Below, piece by piece: positions 1 to 14,300 of a stretch of DNA of 64,000 bases. How positions within the stretch are numbered: the first letter of the stretch is position 1; the number at the start of each line of letters is the position of its first letter. Made by a program: the position numbers and the translations under genes. Origin of the DNA: Actinostola sp. cb2023 (taxonomy: Eukaryota; Cnidaria; Anthozoa; Actiniaria; Actinostolidae). The notes under the pieces are model-generated. The model saw only the letters and a program-made list of their open reading frames with translations. It ran no database searches and was not told the DNA's origin. The stretch covers positions 496,001 through 560,000 of the forward strand of contig JAUJYZ010001292.1 in assembly GCA_033675265.1 (NCBI GenBank), written 5' to 3'.

Positions 1-1043
1 AAATCTCCACTGTTCAGACAAATATCTGCCAAATGAATCAAGACCTATAAAAATAAAGATCCATCTTGTTAAAAAGTATTGATTTTTAATTGTCATTTAA
101 AGTTGAGGCTGCCATCTTGATTGGTGTCAGGTGATAATATCACACAGTTGCTTGACTAGTTGCCAACAGTCAAGTCATTGTTTGTAATCAGTAAAACGGT
201 CACAATGTTGTTCTTACAACAATATTGACAAAAACTACAACACTAAAAACATTGAAAGAAATGAACAAAAACTGTACAAGCAACTGTCAAACAACTATGT
301 CATCACAGATGGTTGCCGGCTCCAAGGATTTGGAGGTTCAACTTTCAATGCAATTTAAAAATCAATAAGCTTGCAGAAACTTGTATCAAATGTGTCTGAA
401 TATTTACATTGTACTTCAATTTATTTGGCCATTATTTGTCTGAATAATAATAATAACTATTATAAAAATAGGTTCTTGAAATGCATAATAACTCACATCG
501 CTATGTTTTAACAAGAGAAAATCCTAAAAACAAGTTAAAATTGAGTTCATATCTGGTACTATTGAACAGTGGAGGTTTCCTTTAATCACAAAAAATATTT
601 TTTTATTGGCCTGCAGTGTGTTTGGGTGTTACTTTTATACTAGAGTATTTCTATAGAGTTGTTATCAGCTCGTACGTAATGTGGACAATACAATACACTA
701 CATACAATAAAACACACACAACTGAATGAACACAGCAACATGAATAAAGATGTCATCAATGGAGTGGAATGGTTCTAACAAGTAGATAGAAGCAGACAAG
801 AAGATAATACTAACAGGAAGAAAGAGTTACCACCAGGACTGTAGTTATCTTTATTGAATTATACAAGCTGCAGAAGTACTAGAAGAAAACAACAACCAGA
901 CAAGAACAGACTTAATGTTAACACCAGCATTGCTTTATTGTGGCATATTTATACAAATATACTAGTCAAATATTGCTGGTTATTGTAATTGATTTTAATT
1001 ATTGAATAAATTAAATATTTATTTAACAATTGAATTATTCACT
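1..1043. other. AT-rich non-coding sequence
   Basis: I see no exon, RNA gene or clear repeat here. If the protein 4.1 gene continues leftwards, this would be intron or 3' flank, but no exon with matching phase was recognised. Confidence 0.4.
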
Positions 1044-1290
1044 GAAAGGCGAAGTGATTATCGGTGAATATTCACCATAATCACTGAGCCTGACGTGAAT
1101 ATTAAATTGTTTTAGTACAATTTTAGATTTGAATATCAGAGAAAAGACGAAATTCAGGATAAAAACACCTGTTTTATTGGTACTTTCGTGTTGGTGATTT
1201 TACTTCCACTCGAGAGCGGTGATAATCGTCTCATAATCACTGGTCGCTCGACCAATCACAGCATGCGCAAAACTCTATATGAAACTCTAT
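1044..1290 (+). mobile_element. MITE, family 1, copy 1
   Basis: About 250 bp sharing its whole order of motifs, in opposite orientation, with 4384-4646. Shared blocks include TCGGTGAATA, CACCATAATCACTGAGCC, CAGGATAAAAA and TCGTCTCATAATCACTGG. There is no coding capacity. Two dispersed, inverted copies of one non-coding sequence indicate a non-autonomous element; the superfamily is not clear. Confidence 0.75.
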
Positions 1291-2334
1291 AAAAATTTAT
1301 AATAACTGTTTAATAATATTTAATACCAAACAAGTTTTAATTATCAATGTTTTTGAAAAACACAGAAAACAGAGATAAAACGATCAACAATGTTTTGAAA
1401 CTGAAAATCTGTTCTTTAATAATCATTGCTGCTGTTTTAACATCATAATTACAATAGTTTAAAGTTTTAGTTTTAACATAATTATAATAGTTAGTTTTAG
1501 TTTTAACATAATTGTAATAGTTAGTTTCAGTTTTAACATAATAATTATATGCTTTAGTTTTTTTCTGCTTTATATTGGTTGAGAATGAGTGGATTCCATT
1601 TCCTTGGCTCATACAAGATACATTGTATTTGTGTTGGAATCTAAATAGGAATTGAAAGAAATAGGAAACCTTTCCAACTCAACTAAAGACTTCGTTTTGT
1701 GGTTCATATCTCTGGCACTAGTGTGAACCAGCCTTTAGATTTACACATTGAAGTTGATGATTTATTAATAATTTTAGAATAATTTTATATGTGATTTAAA
1801 AAAATGTTATCCATTTATGTAGCGTTATCAAGGTAAAATTGTTCAAACAAGCGTTTAGTACCTGGTATTACATGTACCATCACCATTCTCTATCAAGGCT
1901 TCTGAAGAAAGACTTTGAAATAAAGACAGGAATATTTAACAACACTAACATTTACAACACTTCCTCTAGGTACACCTTTGGGCAAAAGGTTTGAATACAT
2001 ACATTCAAGTCTGTACCATAATGCAACCTTGAATAGCCGTCACATCAACTTTCCCCTACTACATTTGTAATGTAAGTCTTAATGTATTTAATGGGAAGTA
2101 TTGGAAAATACTTTTACAGCACCTTTTTACAGTAACACACACACCCTACAGCCATGTTACATGACAATATCAAAGCAATTAATTAATGTCAGCTTCAATT
2201 TTATTCCTTTCTTTGTAATTCATAATTATCTTAGTTAACACACAGAACGTCTGAAAACCAACTAAGTTGATGATGACTACCGTGAATTTAAATACGATTA
2301 AATAAAATAAATAAATAAAATAACTTTAACTTAC
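1291..2334. other. Intron or 3' region of the protein 4.1 gene
   Basis: No certain exon. A weak minus-strand candidate at 1862-1901 has AG before it and GT after it and encodes roughly ALIENGDGTCNT, but its phase does not fit directly to the exon at 2335-2377, so it would need another exon between. The rest looks non-coding. Confidence 0.35.
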
Positions 2335-2377
2335 TGAGTTTCTACGGCTGGAGGTTCAGGTGTGGTCACTTGTGGTT
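2335..2377 (-). CDS. EPB41-like: Protein 4.1 exon 14 (last exon seen)
   Basis: A 43-bp exon between TGCTAG and GTAAGT encoding EPQVTTPEPPAVETQ. Its phases match exon 13, and it ends in phase 2, so at least one further exon exists to the left. Confidence 0.82.
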
Positions 2378-5300
2378 CTAGCAAAGGAATAGATTACAGT
2401 CAAACTATAATTATATTACATTTACCTATTGACTGGTTTGATATGACGTGCAAGGAAACAAACTGACAAACCTTCCTTCTTCTTCTCCTCCTCCTCTGTT
2501 TCCTTTTTCTCTTCTATTTCTTCTCCATTTACTTCTTTTTCTTCGTCTTTCTTTTCATCATGTTCAACACCTTTGTTGATCTTGTCCTTCTTGGTGTCAT
2601 CATCGATTAGCATACTTCTTCTATTACCTTGGTAAAGAATCAACATAAAATACTCTTGCAATCAAGTTTGAGTGAGTCTCCTGGTGAACCAAATACACCA
2701 AATACTGCTGAAAAACCACTGTCATATTGACAGAAATACATTTGAATGTACATTTGTATAGACTGTACGATCTTCACATGTAAGAATAACAGTTTTCAAT
2801 GTTGCACTAATTGTATATGATACACATATAACTTACTGTCAAGTATTTTGGAAGAAAATCGTTTACTTGAGACTCTGTTAAATGATGGCTGGTCTCGCAG
2901 AGTTACTTCGTCATTGTGACGAGCTTGATGTTGTGTACGACCACTGTATACATACAACAATAAAAGTGATTCATATGGAGATATAATACTGTAAATAATT
3001 ATTAATGTAACAATACTGTATCGATACCTATACTCCAGTTAACAATACTGTCATTGTTTATACCTGACGTATCTGTCAGTGAACCTAGACCCCAGTTAAC
3101 AATACCAGGGGTTGTCATTGTTACCTGTATCTGAACCTTGACCCCAGTTTCAGGAAGCCAGAACTACTCTGAATTGGTGCAGGAGTTTTAAGTCTGAAAA
3201 ACATCAGAATAAAAAAGTCAGCCATGATCAATGTACACAAAATGCGTTGAGAATAATTATTGACCAGTACATCTGCCTTCAAGAAATATCAACAAAAATA
3301 TTATGTATATAATTTAAAATCAAGTTGACTATCAAGTCTTGACAAGGATTAATATAAATTGTTTAACTTCCATGTACAATGTGTCAATATAAATGATCAT
3401 TACCTGAAGAATGAGTGATGTTCCACACAAACCTTCCAGAGTCGTTTAGATGCACGTCGACTGCTAAACCTAAAGCTGACTATGGTGGCTCTATAATGGT
3501 CATCCTATTGATCAATGTATAACTGACTATGGTGGCTCTATAATGGTCATCCTATTGTAACAAGTACAACATAATCAATGTATAACTGACTATGGTGGCT
3601 CTATAATGGTCATCCTATTGTAACAAGTACAACATAATCAATGTATAACTGACTATGGTGGCTCTATAATGGTCATCCTATTGTAACAAGTACAACATAA
3701 TCAATGTATAACTGACTATGGTGGCTCTATAATGGTCATCCTATTGTAACAAGTACAACATAATCAATGTATAACTGACTATGGTGGCTCTATAATGGTC
3801 ATCCTATTGTAACAAGTACAACATAATCAATGTATAACTGACTATGGTGGCTCTATAATGGTCATCCTATTGTAACAAGTACAACATAATCAATGTATAA
3901 CTGACTATGGTGGCTCTATAATGGTCATCCTATTGTAACAAGTACAACATAATCAATGTATAACTGACTATGGTGGCTCTATAATGGTCATCCTATTGTA
4001 ACAAGTACAACATAATCAATGTATAACTGACTATGGTGGCTCTATAATGGTCATCCTATTGTAACAAGTACAACATAATCAATGTATAACTGACTATGGT
4101 GGCTCTATAATGGTCATCCTATTGTAACAAGTACAACATAATCAATGTATAACTGACTATGGTGGCTCTATAATGGTCATCCTATTGTAACAAGTACAAC
4201 ATAATCAATGTATAACTGACTATGGTGGCTCTATAATGGTCATCCTATTGTAACAAGTACAACATAATCAATGTATAACTGACTATGGTGGCTCTATAAT
4301 GGTCATCCTATTGTAACAAGTACAACATAATCTCAATGTATAACTGACTATGGTGGCTCTACATTATAATGGTCATACCATTTTAGTATAATTTTAGACT
4401 TGGAATATAGAGTTTCACGCGCTATGATTGGTCGAGCAACCAGTGATTATGAGACGATAATCACTGCTCGAGAGCGGAAACAAAATCACCAATGCGAAAG
4501 TACCAATAAAACAGGTTTTTTTATCCTGAATTGCGTCTTTTCTCTGACATTCAAGTCTAAAATTATACTAAAACAATAACCTCAGGCTCAGTGATTATGG
4601 TGAATAAAAAATATATATATTCACCGATAATCATTTCGCCTTCGGCAAATCATTATTGTTATAAAGTAACAAGTACAACATGGCAAGACTCACATCACTG
4701 GGAGCACGTAGGGTCAAGGAAAACTTCTTGCTTTTGAATGAAATGGTTATTATCTTTGGCCTGTAAAAGATAATGGTCACGCCAAGTTAATGAGTGTATG
4801 ATTATATTGTACATATTTAATGATATGTACATATGCAACACAGTACTGTCGATACGGGTCTGCAGACTCACCATATGAATCTCTGCATAAGTCTGTTGTT
4901 ATGAAACACTTCCACTCCCCAGGCTGAGATTCCTAGTGTCACAGCCTGACCTTCTGCATCCTAGGATGGTATCAAATGATTTACAGTCATATCAAGGCTC
5001 AATAATTTGCCAAGTTTGAGCAGGACCCTGGGTTGTAGTTTTGACTACAAAGCATCTACATGTATGGACTGCCTGAAGGGACAGAGTAGTCACCACTATG
5101 TTGTGGCTCCACAAATAGCTTTAGTTAGAAATGTGTTCTAGGTGTGGATGAGATCATGGTGAATTACTTACCCATGCCTGGTGAAGGTCTCGTCCATACA
5201 AAGGAAGTTTCCTAACATTGTCAAGATACTGAAACTCTGCATCGCATGGAGACATGCCACTGAAAACAAACCAGATGAAGCAATACATAAATGATTTTAT

Positions 5301-8300
5301 AGCATATCACATATCACTAGTACATAACTGTAGCATGTATACTGTCATGTAATCCAATCAAATATTAAATTCATCATTAGATAGAATTTGTGGGTGTATG
5401 TAAATCAATGAGTTAGTTTTGAAGCACTTGGAACTAGCATAGTTAATGTTGTGAACAATTAATTGAAGAAGATTCAGACCAATAAACATAATAAACATCT
5501 TTCTTCAAACCATGACTGGCTTTCTGATTCACCATGAATATAAATACCGGTAAGCAGAATAAGCAGAATTTGAACACAGTACAGAGCTTTTGTTTATTAA
5601 AGAACAATGGACTAGAAATACATGTATTAATTAATGAACCTAAAATGAGTGTAATTATTGTCCTTCATACATGTTGAGGAAACGCTTACAGTGTACAATA
5701 TAAAACTATGCATTAATGTATAAACACATGCATGGCATCCTGGGATTACAAACTTACACATGTTTTTTGTGAAACTCTGCAACTTTATTGACGACCTCAG
5801 AAGGCTAAACAAACATAAATAAATGCATTTATTCATTAAACTGATTAATACTTACTGTTATAACGCAAGTATCAGTCAAAAAGCATAAAGATTAATAATC
5901 AATGGTTTATTTTCTGTATTCTTTACAATGTTACATATTATTTTCTCATTAGTATAATTTGGTTTATAAGTAGGTACATGTACATTGAAGGTGTCCTCAA
6001 GTACGCTAAGGCCTGGTTCAAGCCCAAAAACGAGAACAAATGTAAAAAATCATATTATAAAATAATTTAGATATAACACGCGCTCTGATTGGTTAATTAC
6101 CATGTTGATATGAGGCTATGTAAACATGGTTCATGACCTTGAACAACCTTGAAGCGATGCAGTGGATTTGATTGTAAAAATAACTGACCACAAATGTATT
6201 TTTTTCTGTTGTCAAACATGTTTTATTTACTAAACAAAAGCCATAGAATTACAGTTTTTCTTGTTTAGTTAAGTTCAAGTTCTATCTAGATGTGATTTTG
6301 ATGATTTTAAACCGAAAATTAAGTAATTTTGCAAGAATTGAGCTTCAAGTTCATTCAAACTCGGCCGGCAAGAAACTCGACGAATCGTCCAATTATTTCT
6401 GTCCACAATAACGAAGAAAACTAAATATAACGGCTCAGTTTTCTCAATCACATACTAACCATTTTGTAAGTTATACTTAGCTACGCATTAGTCTTATATT
6501 TTTTCAAGTGTACGACTGAAAATATCAAGAAAAGATAGCCGTAAGCTTATTTATACTCACAAAAGAGTAAAAACAGAGCGATTCTTGTAGCTACACGGTG
6601 GGTTCGCTAGAACATTCATATCTCTAGTAAAATATGTCAAAGAGAAAAAAACATCTTCAAATGTCTCAGAAACGTCCATCGTTTATACATTCTTGTCGAG
6701 AAAAGCGACGAAAAGATTCAAAAATACGACAAAAACTGTGGATATTTGGCTACCTGACTTCGTGCTCCATTCATCAAGATGTCAAATATTTCAGAAAGTT
6801 TGACGACTCTTCGTCATTGATCGTGATTCGGCTCAGCTTTTCTCACTTTTCTTCGTGTTTCGTGTTCACAGGATACAAAAACAAAGTGTAACAAGCATTC
6901 TTCTGCAATTTTCTGACAGAAAATAGCATTCTTCAAATCGTTTTTCGTGTCAAAACAGTAAACTAAACAAATAAAAGTTGTCGAGTCGCCTTGCCATTTT
7001 GATTTCTTTCGTGAGATTTGATTGGATGATAGGCGATTTCTGACGCTTTTCAGGAGAATTGAAATTTTGATCACTAAAATCTCGCGTAAATAAAGGAGTT
7101 TTACGAAAGAAATCCTTGTAGTTATTTTATAAAACAAATAGAAAACGTTTTCCCGTATTTACATAGAACAGACCTCCAAAACAAACTGGAATGAACCAAA
7201 ACAAACTGGAATAGACAACGTTGTCTGAACCGACCAATCACAGGGCAGCAGAACAACTGTTGTATCAATCTTCCAATCATATGCAGTTTTCTATTGACCT
7301 TTAGGCCAATTAGACAACTGTTGTCTGTCCTTGTCCAGTACATACAACTGTTGTTACAATCCACCAATGGGCATGCAATTTAAATGAGAGTATGTCAACA
7401 GATTATTTGATAGATGACCTGTTGGTTACATGTCTGTTATTGTGTACTTATATGACATTGAACACACACTAAAGACAATTGTAATGGTAAACATAATTAA
7501 CTCTTGTCCTATTTGACACTTGATGGTTGAGGTTTACAGAATTCTATTCACAAAACTATAGAAACATGTAGAAGACATTGGAATTTGCTTCTACTCTTGT
7601 CGACAGTAGTGAATGACACCGCTTGGCGTTACAATGAATTTATCCCGGAATACTTTTTGGCGGGAATATCGATAATTTATGCCATTCTCACGAAGTTATT
7701 TGCTTTACAGCGAACCCATCATTTACAATGGGAAATCAAGAGTTTTACTTCCATATTATAAACGTATAATAGTTTGACAGTCTTTCGAGGTATAAACGCC
7801 AATGATGCCGGGCACGTATGGTCCCGTACAGTACGTTAGCAACATTTGAAAAAGTTGGCGAAGATATAAATATTTATGTTGACCAAAACGGGCAACAAGC
7901 TGGATTTGACACCCAAAGTGTAAATTATAAACCAAGTATATCCTCACAAAATTAAAATATCAAGTCATCTATTGCTGGGAATGCCAAAGTAAGAGGAACT
8001 CGATTGATAATTACGGGAATGCTGACAAATATCGGCCAAACTCGATAGTGTGTTGATACAGTATATATTGATACAATCGGACGGTAAAACGTGTTTTGGG
8101 ACGAAAATTATCCCACCATTCACTGCCTTTTGCGAGTAAGTCTAAATCAGTAAACAATTTTCTTCCTTAGAATTTTTTATTCACAAAGTTTTGCAGCTAC
8201 ACAATCTGTTTACATGTTCACGTGCATCGACGTTTCCGACTAGAATAACATAATTGAAATATTGTCTAGAATTACGTGGTTTACCTTTAATATAGCGTTG

Positions 8301-11300
8301 TATTTCCCAGAGCTCACGTCAGAACATTGTTACACACTGACGGTATATTATTATTATAAGCACAAGTCCGTAAAAACATGTAAAGGTTTAGTGAGAGCGC
8401 CAGTGAAAAGAACGCGTTTCGCTAATCGATTGACATTTGATTCCATGCTGGAATGCGATTGTGTGACCTGTCATCCTTGAAGGGATTTGCATATGTTTAT
8501 GTACAAATTGTGGAAAAAGTATACTACTGTTGTAACATTGCAGTACCTGACCTGTCTCGAGTCCAACAACAGTTGTTAATTTTAAGTCTACCACAGACAA
8601 CAGTTGTGAGAATAGATACAACAGTTGTCTCAAGTCCAACAACAGTTGTTTACTAACTTGCCGAGATCAATGTTTTATAAGTCTACCATCAAATACAACC
8701 ACCATCATGACCAACAACAGTTGTTAATTTTAAGTCTACCACAGACAACAGTTGTGAGAATAGATACAACAGTTGTCTCAAGTATTAAAAATAACAGTAT
8801 GTTGTCAATATTGTCCAAAACCTTTCAAATGAATTTCCAAGGTTTGAAGAGTGCGCACACATTTCCAATGAGTTTAGTTTACAAAATGCTATTTTATTTC
8901 AATTACAGTGTATATTAAAATTGTAGAGCCAAATGGGCTTTACGCTCGGGCCAATTTATGCTTATGGAAGTGTTTACAAGTGAAATTGTTTAAAATTGCA
9001 TTTAGTAGTATTGATCGAAGTATCGTGTTTATTTTCACCGTAAATCCCGTGAATATATGTGACTGCGGTCCGAAATATCTCGAAACATACGAACATATCC
9101 CGATAATTAGTAACCGTATGAGTTTGGCATACAAATATATTCTGATAGGTAACCGTAAGGAGTTCGGTTTGCTCGTTGTACGATGTGAACTGCACGAGAC
9201 TGCGCAGTGTAAAAAATGAAAATTTGTGACCATGAACTGCAAATCTTTATTCAGCTTCCTCTGTAGTCATTATGACTAAATTTCAGTGGAAAGTTGTGAT
9301 GTTGTTCGAGCATGTTCGAGGTGAACAGCCTGATCATTTTGTTGAAGTCAAATTAATTGAGACAACTCACCAGCCAGTGACATAAAACATTATGTACAAC
9401 TGTTGTTGGTCATGATATGGTGGTTGTATGTGATGGTAGACTTATAAAACATTGATCTCGGCAAGTTAGTAAACAACTGTTGTTGGACTTGAGACAACTG
9501 TTGTATCTATTCTCACAACTGTTTCTGTGGTAGACTTAAAATTAACAACTGTTGTTGGTCATGATGGTGGTTGTATTTGATGGTAGACTTATAAAACATT
9601 GATCTCAGCACGTTAGTAAACAACTGTTGTTGGACTTGAGACAACTGTTGTATCTATTCTCACAACTGTTGTCTGTGGTAGACTTAAAATTAACAACTGT
9701 TGTTGGTCATGATGGTGGTTGTATTTGATGGTAGACTTATAAAACATTGATCTCGGCAAGTTAGTAAACAACTGTTGTTGGACTTGAGACAACTGTTGTA
9801 TCTATTCTCACAACTGTTGTCTGTGGTAGACTTAAAATTAACAACTGTTGTTGGACTCGAGACAGGTCAGGTACTGCAATGTTACAACAGTAGTATACTT
9901 TTTCCACAATTTGTACATAAACATATGCAAATCCCTTCAAGGATGACAGGTCACACAATCGCATTCCAGCATGGAATCAAATGTCAATCGATTAGCGAAA
10001 CGCGTTCTTTTCACTGGCGCTCTCACTAAACCTTTACATGTTTTTACGGACTTGTGCTTATAATAATAATATACCGTCAGTGTGTAACAATGTTCTGACG
10101 TGAGCTCTGGGAAATACAACGCTATATTAAAGGTAAACCACGTAATTCTAGACAATATTTCAATTATGTTATTCTAGTCGGAAACGTCGATGCACGTGAA
10201 CATGTATTTACAGATTGTGTAGCTGCAAAACTTTGTGAATAAAAAATTCTAAGGAAGAAAATTGTTTACTGATTTAGACTTACTCGCAAAAGGCAGTGAA
10301 TGGTAGGATAATTTTCGTCCCAAAACACGTTTTACCGTCCGATTGTATCAATATATACTGTATCAACACACTATCGAGTTTGGCCGATATTTGTCAGCAT
10401 TCCCGTAATTATCAATCGAGTTCCTCTTACTTTGGCATTCCCAGCAATAGATGACTTGATATTTTAATTTTGTGAGGATATACTTGGTTTATAATTTACA
10501 CTTTGGGTGTCAAATCCAGCTTGTTGCCCGTTATGGTCAACATAAATTTATATCTTCGCGGCAACTTTTTCAAATGCGGCAACTTTTTCAAATGTTGCTA
10601 ACGTACTGTACGGGACCATACGTGCCCGGCATCATTGGCGTTTATACCTCGAAAGTACTGTCAAACTATTATACGTTTATAATATGGAAGTAAAACTCTT
10701 GATTTCCCATTGTAAATAATGGGTTCGCTGTAAAGCAAATGACTTCGTGAGAATGGCATAAATTATCGATATTCCCGCCAAAAAGTACCCGGGAACGGTA
10801 TAGACTATTCATTGTAACGCCAAGTGGGAAAATAATTACTTGTGCGGATAAAGCGTTGTCATTCACTACTGTCGACAAGAGTAGAAGCAAATTCCAATGT
10901 CTTCTACATGTTTCTATAGTTTTGTGAATAGAATTCTGTAACTGTGTAAGCTTAAACCTCAACCATCAAGTGTCAAATAGGACAAGAGTTAATTATGTTT
11001 ACCATTACAATTGTCTTTAGTGTGTGTTCAATGTCATATAAGTACACGATAACAGATATGTAACCCACAGGTCATCTATCAAATAATCTGTTGACATACT
11101 ATCATTTAAATTGCATGACCATTGGTGGATTGTAACAACAGTTGTATGTACTGGACAAGGACAGACAACAGTTGTCTAATTGGCCTAAAGGTCAATAGAA
11201 AACTGCATATGATTGGAAGATTGATACAACAGTTGTTCTGCTGCCCTGTGATTGGTCGGTTCAGACAACGTTGTCTATTCCAGTTTGTTTTGGTTCATTC

Positions 11301-14300
11301 CAGTTTGTTTTGGAGGTCTGTTATAGCCTGATATAAACACTCGGGAAAGTTTGGGAGAAGTCTCGAGCTCTGTGTAAAACGTTTTCTATTTGTTAAATGT
11401 CACTTCCTTTTTACCAAACATCATGAAACTTTGCACAGCATTAGAGTTCGACATCCTTAATTGATTGAAGTCAACAAAATACCAAAAAAACTGAACACGT
11501 GATTAACCACGTGACAACTGCAGTCTTTGAAATTTTATTTTAAAATGCGGTCATGGTTTTAAGAACAGTGTAAAAACAAACAATTGCATGTGTTGTCAAT
11601 GCTAGGGTTCTACACAACTGCATTTGGAAAACTTGTCTCTGATTTCTCTTAAGACAGATATTTACGAAAATAGGTCACGTGACCATTGAGCCAGAATATG
11701 TTTTCTCAATTTTCTCGATAACTAAAACTATGGGACAGGTTTTCCAAACGCTATCTTAATAATAATTAGTTGTCCTTAACCCATTGACTCCTACACCGGC
11801 CGAAACCGGCTGTAAACATCGATACTGCTATGAAAAATTCTAACTTTCGGAATTTTCGTAACATCGATCTCATGGCCAGTTATTAGTGACAACTAGATAA
11901 TTCTTCATATTTTAACCTCAAGTAAACTGACTTACAGGTCCGATTTCTGGGCATTAGTTCAATTTGTTTGCCATAAAAATCAAAAATGTGTGTTTTTGAC
12001 GCAATTTTACACCTCGAAAATGAACGACATTTGACTTGGATTTTCTTCCAAAATACATCCTTGCAAAACAAAACGCCACTTTCTCAGCAAACTTCCATCC
12101 CTCTTCTTGATATAATCGTGAATTTTTCCCTCTCTCTTCCTTAACTCGCCGAACAATAGCCATTTCCTTAGGACCACTTTCGCTAACACGTGTTTTCCTT
12201 CTGCACTCCCGAAAAGGATGCCGGGAATTTCCGGGAATTTTCGACAGAAAGCATCCCGCCCTTTCCGTATTTTAGAATATATAGAGTGTCGAGCCACTCG
12301 GTCCTACAGGCAAAATATTGCACCGGTTGCATTCTTTACAAGTCCAAAGTCGCCAAAAATGCCTTTGTAGGTCCTGGAATTCACCACAGAACAACCAGAG
12401 AGACGATTTCACAGTTGAGTCCGCCATTTTGAAAATCGTTTCTCGCTGCTGGGTTCTTTCAACAGAACGGTCTCTACCACACCAGTCAAGCTTAATGATG
12501 CTGTCCTGGGGGCTTCTGTGGTGAATGGCTATAAACACTCTAAAAATGCAAACTTGGCCTCTTCGAGTAGTGAACACTACTAGACCCTACGAGCTCCCAA
12601 GAAGAAAGACAGCACACGTGAAGACGCGAGCCCACGGGCATTCAGAACTGTCAAGATTTCCATGGAAACCCCATATATGGAATCGAAATTTCCTACGACG
12701 TGATTAGGTCCAGAAAATCTCTAAAAAACTCAAAATAGCTCAGGAGCGAATGGGTTAATATTGTAGTACAAAAACTATTTCAGCATAACTTAAATTCGTG
12801 ACCACATATTTAAAAAAACACTTAACGTCAGTATTTTTAGGACTAAATCATCAAACATCTTGAATATAATCTTATGCCTAAATATCAATGCCATAGAAAT
12901 GAATCATGAGGATTACTAAAAATAAACATGGTTTAGAGTGATTGCTTCATGAACCAGGCCTTAACATACTTGAGTCCCAAACTGCAGTTGGATAGATCTG
13001 GTGACTCACAGAACATTTTTGAACCATTATATGTACCATACTTGCACTCTCCACTAACAGGGTACAGAGTGTCTCCGCTTATAATAATAATATTATGTAC
13101 AAAAAATATATAATATATTAATATAAATTATGTATATGCAAGTCAGTATAATAGAGGGTTTGCATGATCACGTGCCGGCAGCCATGACAGGGGGCAGGAA
13201 CAATAAAATCAATTTACATGAGAAAGAATTCAATTCCTTAGGGGAAAGGAATCCTTTCATCCTTGCCCCTGTCATATGGTGCCCCTCCATACAATGTGTT
13301 CCAGGAAGAAATGATTGTAGTAGCTTTACCTGTTTAGAAAGGAACTTGAACTCTTTCAGGTATCTGTAATCATGAGTTTCTAAGTTATAGTCCCCTAACT
13401 CTGCCTGTACAATGTAAGAACCTAGCAGTGAGTGGATGGGATTGGAGCACTGAAGCCTGCCTTTTAGTAGATCTTCTCTCAGCTGGAGGACAAACTGATA
13501 CCTACAAGATTATTTGTACATGTAATTTGATACCTCTTTGTAGTACAGTACATGTACAGTACCGATCGAAACTAACCTCAAACGCGCATTTGTTTTGCGT
13601 TAACTCCAAACGAACGCAAAGTTTGCCATGCCAAGGTTTGCTTTGCGTTTGTTTGGAGTTAACTCAGAACAAACGCGCGCTCGAGAAGAACAACGTAAAC
13701 AAACCCGAGCCGAAGGTCGAACGAACGTAAATGAATGTGTGAATTACAAAGGAAACTAAAGGAAGATTTCTGGTTCTGAATTGTCATATTTGGACATATT
13801 TGGACGGATTAAATTGCAATTTCTCAATAAGGTAAATATTTTCTTGATCTTCGATTGGTACATTTAACTTTTCGGACTTTGAAGAGCAAACTTTGCGAAG
13901 CCATTCGCTACGAGCCGCCATTGCTCTCTTGTCATCTGATTAGCGGTTTCTTTGTGTGACGTAACGTGACAGATTTCGGCGCCAAGTGTCTAGTCGATGT
14001 CTAGTTGGTTGTGTTCCTTTCATTCTTTGCGAAAACATCGTCACTTTTATCGAAAATGTCTTTGAATTCATGTCCTCTGGCAATGAGATTTCAACACAGA
14101 AATCGCTTTTAGTTTCGGCTAATTTTGCTTGCTTTCAGTTTGCTGAAGTGTGTTTGATTTTGTGTATTTTGTGTGTGCATTATTTTGTACATTTACGGTA
14201 AACTGTACTGAATTTGTATTTTATACATTGTAAATATATAACTTAGCGATGTTTGAATGCTTTCGAAAATGAAATCCATTCGAGTTTAGAATACAATAGT

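Noticed and set aside
2628..2700. An extra protein 4.1 exon just upstream of exon 13
   Set aside because: An open frame after TTTTTCAG exists, but it would leave an intron of only a few bases or meet a stop, and the phase at 2627 already fits exon 12.
8908..9219. ORF of about 100 codons in the centre of the foldback element
   Set aside because: No start with context and no domain; the mirror strand is equally open, so coding is not supported.
12007..12297. Minus-strand ORF of 96 codons in the TTAA element
   Set aside because: No recognisable domain and several overlapping frames are equally open.
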